Source of the DNA: Neptuniibacter sp.
GTDB lineage: Bacteria > Pseudomonadota > Gammaproteobacteria > Pseudomonadales > Balneatricaceae
Length of the DNA stretch: 5,007 nucleotides
NCBI GenBank assembly: GCA_030149405.1
Contig: JASBRM010000375.1
Coordinates: 1 to 5,007 of the forward strand
Reading direction: 5' to 3'
In this document: piece by piece, positions 1 through 5,007 of the stretch
Layout of the letters: each line of letters begins with the position of its first letter
Numbering within the stretch: position 1 is the first letter of the stretch
Position numbers and translations under genes: made by a program
Notes under the pieces: generated by a model
The model's database searches: none
What the model was told of the DNA's origin: nothing
Seen by the model: only the letters and a program-made list of their open reading frames with translations

Positions 1-18
1 AATCTGTTCATCATGTTG

Positions 19-1023
19 TTAGCCACAGCTCGCCAGAGGGTTATTAATCTGTATGTCAGAGATTTTGTGATTATCGTTTAAAAACAGGGTTACGTCTGCC
101 CGATCAGGCATCTCCTCCAGCATCTGCTGGGTCAGTCGTTCATAATGCTGAATGAAGCGTTTGATCTGTTCTTCATTCATGATACGGAGGTGTTCAGTCG
201 GTTGCTGGGTATCGTAAATATATTTCACCCGCTCAGCGAGTTTTTTCTCCTGCAAAGAACGCCACTCAAATACAGAGTCCATGCTCGGTACCTTAAGCAT
301 AATCAGCACTTCGATCATGGAGAACATCTCCTGGTAAATACCTGACAGCTGAGTATTTACATAATCTCTCCAGGCACCATCCGGATCTTCGTCCCGTTCA
401 AGATCATTGATAGCCTCAACCAATTGTTCTGGCTCCTGAGGCAAAGCACCAACACACCAGCCTTCAAACACAATGACATCTGCTGGGCCGATCCACTCCT
501 GCCAGACAGATGCAGGGCAACGGTCATCCGTGGATTTATCAAATACAGGGATTTTTGTAATGGACTCTTCTGTGCTGGATTTCAGGGAATTCAGAATCTC
601 GATTCCAAGATCTACATCGTGCGTCCCCGGCACACCACGGGTCTTTAATAAAGGATGAACCTCTTCGGATAGCTGCACCCGCTTTTCAAAGGTTTTGTAA
701 AGATCATCAATGGAAAAGCCCACTACCTTCAGATCAAAGCCCTCGGTCAGAATAACCTCAAGCAGGTTAAACAGAGTCGATTTTCCTGCTCCCTGTGCAC
801 CATTAATACCAATGACCAAGGGTCCATCAGACTGGCGTTTACGACAGGTTAGCCAAGCTCCCAATGGCACATAAATGGCTTCAAACATATCCACCAGACC
901 AATATCAACTTTGAGCGACTCCAGTGTTGATGCAAACGCTTTTTCAACTGCAGCAACAGCCTCTTCTCTTTCACGAAAACTGAGGCACATCTGATCCTGT
1001 GGCCATTGGGTAATCACACTCAT
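19..1023 (-). CDS. P-loop kinase, probable D-glycerate 3-kinase family
   Basis: This 334-residue soluble protein resembles the plant GLYK / yeast Tda10 kinase group, whose characterised plant member phosphorylates D-glycerate to 3-phosphoglycerate using ATP. Visible motifs are a Walker A loop GAQGAGKS at residues 75-82 after a hydrophobic strand (LVIGIN), SIDDLY at 104-109, RGVPGTHD at 129-136, VFEGWCVG at 185-192 ending a Walker B-like strand, and FEWRSLQE at 252-259. These are the landmarks of that family, in the expected order. Residues 1-65 form a helical extension before the nucleotide-binding core. The ATG at 1021-1023 is preceded by AAGGAAG with a 7-base spacer, which supports this start. 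The gene is second in a unit with the alpha/beta hydrolase upstream, 15 bases away. The kinase fold is secure. Glycerate as substrate is inferred from family motifs, and another small hydroxy-acid or sugar-like acceptor is possible, because bacterial members are often annotated only as 'kinase'. Confidence 0.82.
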   Translation of the reverse strand: MSVITQWPQDQMCLSFREREEAVAAVEKAFASTLESLKVDIGLVDMFEAIYVPLGAWLTCRKRQSDGPLVIGINGAQGAGKSTLFNLLEVILTEGFDLKVVGFSIDDLYKTFEKRVQLSEEVHPLLKTRGVPGTHDVDLGIEILNSLKSSTEESITKIPVFDKSTDDRCPASVWQEWIGPADVIVFEGWCVGALPQEPEQLVEAINDLERDEDPDGAWRDYVNTQLSGIYQEMFSMIEVLIMLKVPSMDSVFEWRSLQEKKLAERVKYIYDTQQPTEHLRIMNEEQIKRFIQHYERLTQQMLEEMPDRADVTLFLNDNHKISDIQINNPLASCG

Positions 1024-1030
1024 GCAGAAA

Positions 1031-1037
1031 CTTCCTT
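1031..1037 (-). promoter_or_regulatory. Ribosome binding site of the kinase gene
   Basis: AAGGAAG on the minus strand lies 7 bases before the kinase ATG and one base after the hydrolase stop codon (TAG, 1039-1041). The packing of stop, binding site and start into about 20 bases leaves no room for a separate terminator or promoter between the two genes and supports co-transcription. Confidence 0.75.
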
Positions 1038-1038
1038 T

Positions 1039-1887
1039 CTAATTACTTCGGTGTTGTCGCAACCAGGACTGAATTTCATTTATCTGGTCATGTTCCATTA
1101 GCGATGGAGCATGTTCTATGCCAGGAACTTTATACAATTCCAACTCTTCATTATTTTGCATCATCCATACCGTAGATTCCTGCAAAACATCTGAAGCTTC
1201 ACCCCAGATCAGTAACTGTGGGACTCTGATAGCGGACCAAATAGCCCAGAGATCAATATCCTCTTTGCTGTTCGCTTTCGTTGCTTCAGCAATTGCCGGG
1301 TCATAATGCAGTGCAAAGCGACCATCATCCAGCTTTCTTGACCCAAATTTGACCAACCTCTTCCACTGCTGATCATTGATATTTCTGTAAGAGAGATAGG
1401 TTGAACGCATATAGGTTTCAACTTGTTGCAGGTTCGGGAAACGCTTATCTCCCAGATATTGTGAAATACGTTGTAATGCTACTGCTGGTACAAAACCACC
1501 AATATCATTTAGCACCAGACTTTTAATGGGCGAGTTGGGTAAAGCAGCCAGACACATTCCAATAATGCCGCCCATAGAGGTACCAATCCAATCCACCTTA
1601 TCAACATTGAGTCGCGCTAAAAGAATCACAATATCATTCATATACTGGGGTATACCGTATTCCTGCCCCGCAGGTAACCACTCACTTTCCCCGCGTCCCA
1701 CAATATCCGGACAGATCACTCGATAATCACGGGATAGAGCCAGTGCCAGATCATCAAAGTCCCGACTATTACGGGCCAGCCCATGAACGCAGATCAGAAC
1801 CCGGTCGTTTTCGGCACTTCCCCACTCTTTATAAGCCATTGTGTGGAATCCGACTGGGTTCAAACAACGTACATTGTATGAATGCAT
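1039..1887 (-). CDS. Alpha/beta-fold hydrolase
   Basis: This is a 282-residue protein of the alpha/beta hydrolase superfamily, of usual length for a single-domain member with a cap. Counting from the ATG at 1885-1887, HG at 35-36 is the oxyanion-hole element after strand LICV, and DIVGRGES at 61-68 is the typical loop before the first core helix. GTSMGG at 102-107 is the nucleophile elbow with Ser104, Asp233 follows strand LLIWGE as the likely acid, and His259 in GIEHAP is the catalytic base. The triad is complete, so the enzyme should be active. No signal peptide or membrane segment is visible, so it should be cytoplasmic. A TTG four codons upstream is in frame, but GGAGG sits five bases before the ATG and would lie inside the coding sequence if TTG were used. 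Substrate is unknown: esterases, lactonases, C-C hydrolases and haloperoxidase-like members share this layout. It is the first gene of the unit with the glycerate-kinase-like gene. Confidence 0.88.
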   Translation of the reverse strand: MHSYNVRCLNPVGFHTMAYKEWGSAENDRVLICVHGLARNSRDFDDLALALSRDYRVICPDIVGRGESEWLPAGQEYGIPQYMNDIVILLARLNVDKVDWIGTSMGGIIGMCLAALPNSPIKSLVLNDIGGFVPAVALQRISQYLGDKRFPNLQQVETYMRSTYLSYRNINDQQWKRLVKFGSRKLDDGRFALHYDPAIAEATKANSKEDIDLWAIWSAIRVPQLLIWGEASDVLQESTVWMMQNNEELELYKVPGIEHAPSLMEHDQINEIQSWLRQHRSN

Positions 1888-1892
1888 GGTTG

Positions 1893-1897
1893 CCTCC
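1893..1897 (-). promoter_or_regulatory. Ribosome binding site fixing the hydrolase start
   Basis: GGAGG on the minus strand is five bases upstream of the ATG at 1885-1887. It overlaps the first codons of the longer TTG reading (1899), which has no comparable site upstream. This decides for the ATG start and a 282-residue product. Confidence 0.8.
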
Positions 1898-1980
1898 AAC
1901 TAGGTTAAAGCAATACAAACAAGTCAGTACTAAAAAGTGATAAATACCGTTCTGGACTTGTTCTCAGGTTCCTAAGTATC

Positions 1981-2008
1981 AATAAGTTAGCACAGTAATA
2001 ATAAGTTA
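1981..2008. repeat. 9-base direct repeat AATAAGTTA, 19-base period
   Basis: AATAAGTTA occurs at 1981-1989 and again at 2000-2008 on the same strand. The start-to-start distance of 19 bases is close to two helical turns, a spacing compatible with two protein contacts on one face of DNA. The stretch is AT-rich, so chance is a real alternative. Function is not shown. Confidence 0.3.
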
Positions 2009-2035
2009 AAAAATGGGAACTAACAGTTTTGTAAA

Positions 2036-2045
2036 GTTTCGAAAC
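2036..2045. promoter_or_regulatory. Palindrome GTTTCGAAAC, possible operator
   Basis: GTTTCGAAAC is a perfect 10-base inverted repeat, 76 bases before the adaptor start and just upstream of the weak plus-strand promoter-like hexamers. Gapped flanking TTGT (2029-2032) and ACAA (2044-2047) can add to the symmetry. RND pump operons are commonly controlled by a regulator binding such a dyad, but no regulator gene is in the window, so the assignment rests on symmetry and position only. Confidence 0.3.
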
Positions 2046-2050
2046 AATGG

Positions 2051-2080
2051 CTGACGCTGCAGTTTCATATCAGCTAATAT
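2051..2080 (+). promoter_or_regulatory. Weak sigma-70-like promoter candidate for the efflux operon
   Basis: CTGACG at 2051-2056 matches the -35 consensus at 4 of 6 positions, and TAATAT at 2075-2080 matches the -10 consensus at 4 of 6, with an 18-base spacer. A TATAAG overlapping at 2078-2083 is a better -10 by sequence but lacks a -35 at the right distance. Transcription would start about 35 bases before the adaptor ATG. The match is weak, as expected of a regulated promoter, but could be chance. Confidence 0.25.
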
Positions 2081-2121
2081 AAGTCTGCCTGTTATTTTCT
2101 CCGCTTGAAATGGAATAGCTT

Positions 2122-3387
2122 ATGAGTGAAGTACCCCATAAGAACTCATCACATATGAAATGGATATTGCCTCTGCTGATCTTATTAGCAGGTGGATTGC
2201 TGGTATTTTATTTTGTTTCCAGCAAACCGCAGGCTCCCTCACGTCCAGTGAATGAAAAAGTCTGGACAGTTAAAACTCTCACTGCCACGCCTGGAGAGCA
2301 CCAACCTACTCTGGTTCTTTATGGCCAGATCGAAGCTCCCAGAATGACCAATGTTACTGCTGCTGTGACCGCATTTGTGGCAGAAGTAAATACAGATGAA
2401 GGCAAGAACATGGTCGGTGGCGAGCTGCTGATCAAACTCGATGACAGGGATGCAAAACTACTCGTGGCGCAAAGACAGGCCGACGTCACCAATATTGAAG
2501 CCCAGCTTGAAGCCGAGAAAGTGAGGCATCAGTCCGATCTGAATTCCTATCAAATCCAAAAGAGCCTGCTCCAACTCAGCCTCAATACTGTTAAACGTTA
2601 TGAAAACCTGATTAAGCGTAAAGTTGCCAGCCAGGAGCAGTTGGACAGTGCTCGTAAAGACTATCAACAGCAGCGTTTGTCTCTGGTAGAACGTGAAAGC
2701 TCTATCGCTGATCATCCGAACCGCATCAGCCAAATTGAGTCACAACTCTTGCGCGCACGCAGCTTGTTAGAAGCCTCTGAGCTGGATCTTTCCAGAACTG
2801 AAATTAAAGCGCCATTCAAAGGCCGAATTGCTCAACTGAGTGTAGCGCCGGGTGATCGTGTTAGAGCGGGAGATTCAATGTTGCAGTTCTACAGCATGGA
2901 CCGCCTTGAAGTCAGATCACAAATTCCAAGCCGAATTTTGCCACAGATTCGTGCAAATAATTCCAATTATGATATTGCTGCCACTGGCCAGATCGATAAT
3001 CAAATACTGCAAATGAAACTGGACCGTGTAGCAGCAGAGGTAAATGGTGGTCGTGCCGGCGTCGATGCATTTTTCAATATTGAAAGTGAACAATACCTCC
3101 CTGAACCAGGACGTTCTCTGGCCATTCAAGTCAAGCTACCCGCCCAGCAGAATGTAATCCCAATTCCACCCGTTTCTTTATATGGATTAGACCGGGTATA
3201 CAAAGTCGTAGATGATCGCCTCCAGGCGGCAACAGTCACCCGAATTGGCGACAGCACCGATGCAGAGGGTAACCCCGTGGTTCTGGTACAGAGTTCTGAA
3301 CTCAATGCAGGCGATAAGATCATTATGACCCAGCTTCCTAACGCTATCTCCGGACTTCGCGTAAAAGAGGTAGGTTCTGATGCGTGA
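2122..3387 (+). CDS. RND efflux periplasmic adaptor (membrane fusion protein)
   Basis: This 421-residue adaptor should link an inner-membrane RND permease to an outer-membrane channel. One membrane segment spans residues 14-33, after a short cytoplasmic N-terminus. There is no cysteine in the whole protein, so it is anchored by this helix and is not a lipoprotein. Residues 68-111 form the first lipoyl half-motif, about 112-225 a long helical hairpin with coiled-coil character, and 223-264 the second lipoyl half (TEIKAPFKGRI, then PGDRVRAGD). A beta-barrel region follows to about 340, then a C-terminal membrane-proximal domain. Within the hairpin, Arg159, Leu163 and Ser170 give the R-x3-L-x6-S spacing of the TolC-docking tip in AcrA-type adaptors. 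The start has only a weak GGAA six bases upstream; an in-frame Met12 has no better site and would cut close to the membrane helix. The gene overlaps the permease by 8 bases. Substrate cannot be inferred. Confidence 0.93.
   Translation: MSEVPHKNSSHMKWILPLLILLAGGLLVFYFVSSKPQAPSRPVNEKVWTVKTLTATPGEHQPTLVLYGQIEAPRMTNVTAAVTAFVAEVNTDEGKNMVGGELLIKLDDRDAKLLVAQRQADVTNIEAQLEAEKVRHQSDLNSYQIQKSLLQLSLNTVKRYENLIKRKVASQEQLDSARKDYQQQRLSLVERESSIADHPNRISQIESQLLRARSLLEASELDLSRTEIKAPFKGRIAQLSVAPGDRVRAGDSMLQFYSMDRLEVRSQIPSRILPQIRANNSNYDIAATGQIDNQILQMKLDRVAAEVNGGRAGVDAFFNIESEQYLPEPGRSLAIQVKLPAQQNVIPIPPVSLYGLDRVYKVVDDRLQAATVTRIGDSTDAEGNPVVLVQSSELNAGDKIIMTQLPNAISGLRVKEVGSDA
3366..3374 (+). promoter_or_regulatory. Ribosome binding site of the permease inside the adaptor gene
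   Basis: The purine-rich AGAGGTAGG lies within the last codons of the adaptor gene and ends five bases before the permease ATG at 3380. It supports that start and suggests translational coupling between the two pump subunits. Confidence 0.7.
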
Positions 3388-5007
3388 TTATCAGGGGCCG
3401 CTGCAAAACCTCACTGCAGTTTTTGCCAGCCACCGGGTAGCTGCAAACCTGTTTATGGTTCTGATGATCCTTGCCGGTGCTTGGGGGCTTAAAAAACTCA
3501 ACACCCAGTTTTTCCCCAGCTTCGAACTGGATGTAATCACTGTACAGGTGATCTGGAGTGGCGCAGCGGCTGAGGATGTTGAGCAATCCGTTATCTTACC
3601 CATAGAAGAGACGCTGAAATCCCTGACCGGGATCGACACTCTTTATGCCACAGCCACACAAGGAAGCGCCTCCATTCGCCTTGAGTTGGATGAAGATACC
3701 GATGTGGATTACATGCTCGACGAAGTTAAGCAGAAAATCGACAGTGTCCGCAGTGAACTTCCCTCTGATATTGAAGAACCCTTAGTTCAGAGAATCATCC
3801 GTTACGAACAGATTGCCAGCCTGATCATCAGCAGTGAAAAAGGCTCTTTGGAAGAGTTAAGACCATTAGCTGATCGGTTTGAGCAGGAACTGTTAGCTCG
3901 TGGCATTAATAAGATCGATTTTACAGGTCTACCCGATAAACAGATCCGTATCGAGCTCCCCTCCGCCCAGCTTAATGAGCTGGATATGACCATGAACCAG
4001 ATTGCTGCCAATGTTCGGTTACGTAGCCTGGATCTGCCTGCTGGTACAGCCGCAAAAAGGGATGGTTCACGTCAGATTAGAAGCCTGAATCAGCAAAGAG
4101 ATGTGGAAGGTTTCCGCCAGCTTCCGATCATTACCGACAGTGAAGGACGCCTGATCCGCCTTGGTGATATTGCAGATATCTCCCTGACCACTAAAGATGA
4201 TCAGGTTCTGTTAAAACATGAAGGCCGCCCAGCGGTGATGCTGCGCCTGCGCCGGACTGAAACTCAGGACACCCTCAAATCTGCGGCGATTCTAAATGAC
4301 TGGCTGGATGAAACACGCCCGACTCTGCCTCAGGACATCAACCTGACCACATATGACGAACGCTGGCAGCCTGTTAAGCAACGTATCAACCTGTTGTTGA
4401 AGAACGGTCTGAGCGGATTAGTGCTGGTGATTTGCATCCTGTTTCTGTTCCTGAATGCCCGGGTCGCTTTCTGGGTAACCGTGGGCATACCGGTCTCCTT
4501 CCTGGCGACTCTCGCTGTACTGTATGGAATCGGTGGCACCATTAATATGATCAGCCTGTTCGGCCTGATAATGGCACTCGGTATCATTGTGGATGACGCC
4601 ATTGTGGTAGGTGAAGACACCCTAACCCATGTGCAAAGAGGAGAGCCCGGCCTCCAGGCAGCAATTGGTGGTGCTCACAGAATGCTGGCACCGGTTACCG
4701 CCTCTTCGTTGACGACTATTGCAGCTTTTCTGCCCCTGTTACTGATTGATGGCCGTATTGGTAATATCCTGATCGATATACCTATTGTGGTGATCTGTGT
4801 AATTCTGGCTTCACTGGTGGAGTGTTTCCTTATCCTTCCTGGCCACCTGCACCACAGTATTAAAAAAGCGGAAGACTTACATCCATCCAAAACCCGCATC
4901 TTCTTAGAAACCACTTTTAACAATTTTCGGGATGGCCCATTCAGGAGGTTTGTTACCCGTGCAATTGAATTCCGATGGGCAACCATCGCCAGCGCTCTAG
5001 CGCTGTT
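3380..5007 (+). CDS. RND efflux permease, N-terminal half (runs off window)
   Basis: The frame is open from the ATG at 3380 to the window end, giving 542 residues of a protein that should reach roughly 1,020-1,050. It is the proton-driven inner-membrane transporter of the pump. TM1 is at about 20-38, followed by a 300-residue periplasmic porter and docking domain (FFPSFELD at 44-51, LPIEETLKSL at 73-82). Then come TM2 at 343-360, TM3 at 363-384, TM4 at 389-411, TM5 at 434-456, TM6 at 463-487 and the start of TM7 at about 532. TM4 holds GIIVDDAIVVGED (401-413), with Asp405 and Asp406 at the positions of the AcrB proton-relay aspartates 407 and 408. The VGED ending and the ECFLILPGHL segment (481-490) point to an HAE-1-type branch distinct from AcrB itself, so antibiotic export should not be assumed. 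The essential TM10 lysine lies outside the window. The start overlaps the adaptor stop codon and has its own ribosome binding site. Confidence 0.93.
   Translation, partial: MRDYQGPLQNLTAVFASHRVAANLFMVLMILAGAWGLKKLNTQFFPSFELDVITVQVIWSGAAAEDVEQSVILPIEETLKSLTGIDTLYATATQGSASIRLELDEDTDVDYMLDEVKQKIDSVRSELPSDIEEPLVQRIIRYEQIASLIISSEKGSLEELRPLADRFEQELLARGINKIDFTGLPDKQIRIELPSAQLNELDMTMNQIAANVRLRSLDLPAGTAAKRDGSRQIRSLNQQRDVEGFRQLPIITDSEGRLIRLGDIADISLTTKDDQVLLKHEGRPAVMLRLRRTETQDTLKSAAILNDWLDETRPTLPQDINLTTYDERWQPVKQRINLLLKNGLSGLVLVICILFLFLNARVAFWVTVGIPVSFLATLAVLYGIGGTINMISLFGLIMALGIIVDDAIVVGEDTLTHVQRGEPGLQAAIGGAHRMLAPVTASSLTTIAAFLPLLLIDGRIGNILIDIPIVVICVILASLVECFLILPGHLHHSIKKAEDLHPSKTRIFLETTFNNFRDGPFRRFVTRAIEFRWATIASALAL

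Larger units (their letters stand above)
1888..2121. promoter_or_regulatory. Divergent intergenic control region
   Basis: These 234 bases separate the hydrolase start (minus strand) from the efflux adaptor start (plus strand), so they must contain, or receive, the promoters of both units. The stretch is AT-rich compared with the flanking genes and has no open reading frame with coding features. It contains a perfect palindrome at 2036-2045, a direct repeat at 1981-2008 and one weak plus-strand promoter-like pair at 2051-2080. I could not find a convincing sigma-70 promoter for the minus strand; the best -10-like hexamer there (TATTAT) has only a poor -35 partner. Confidence 0.6.

Noticed and set aside
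1..14. Possible start of a further minus-strand gene (ATGATGAACAGATT, starts at 14 or 11) after the kinase stop.
   Set aside because: Only four codons are visible and there is no clear ribosome binding site before them. It cannot be supported within the window.
1743..1940. Plus-strand 65-codon frame entering the intergenic region.
   Set aside because: Most of it is antisense to the start of the hydrolase gene, which has a clear fold and ribosome binding site. It has no binding site of its own and no recognisable features.
1955..1973. GGACTTGTTCTCAGGTTCC as an inverted repeat.
   Set aside because: Only the outer three base pairs are symmetric and the inner positions mismatch, so it is not a credible dyad.
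1888..2040. Minus-strand promoter for the hydrolase unit.
   Set aside because: TATTAT and TTGATA hexamers exist, but none has a partner hexamer at a 16-18 base spacing with more than about half the consensus, so no specific promoter is called.
4330..4986. Minus-strand open frames of about 100 codons inside the permease region.
   Set aside because: They are antisense to a continuous, motif-rich RND permease frame, show no family features, and read as basic, serine-rich low-information translations typical of shadows.

Overview
The window looks like chromosomal DNA of a gammaproteobacterium with moderate GC content. This is inferred from gene content and codon use, and I cannot name a genus. 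It holds four protein genes in two divergent transcription units around a 234-base control region. I found no RNA gene, mobile element, CRISPR array or terminator.

Left unit, minus strand, read right to left: an alpha/beta hydrolase with a complete catalytic triad (1039-1887), followed 15 bases later by a P-loop kinase of the D-glycerate 3-kinase type (19-1023). The kinase's ribosome binding site lies directly against the hydrolase stop codon, so the two are almost certainly co-transcribed. Only 18 bases follow the kinase stop before the window ends, so its downstream neighbour is not visible.

Centre, 1888-2121: an AT-rich divergent intergenic region with a perfect 10-base palindrome (GTTTCGAAAC), a 9-base direct repeat with a 19-base period, and only weak promoter-like hexamers.

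Right unit, plus strand: a membrane-anchored periplasmic adaptor of an RND efflux pump (2122-3387), then the inner-membrane RND permease (3380 to beyond the window end). The permease start overlaps the adaptor stop by 8 bases. The adaptor carries the R-x3-L-x6-S hairpin-tip motif of adaptors that dock on TolC-type channels. The permease carries the paired aspartates of the proton relay in TM4. Together they should form two of the three parts of a proton-driven tripartite exporter. The outer-membrane channel is not in view and the substrate cannot be told from sequence.

Each gene belongs to a recognisable family, and I see no strong sign of an undescribed system. The open questions are the kinase/hydrolase pairing and the control region.
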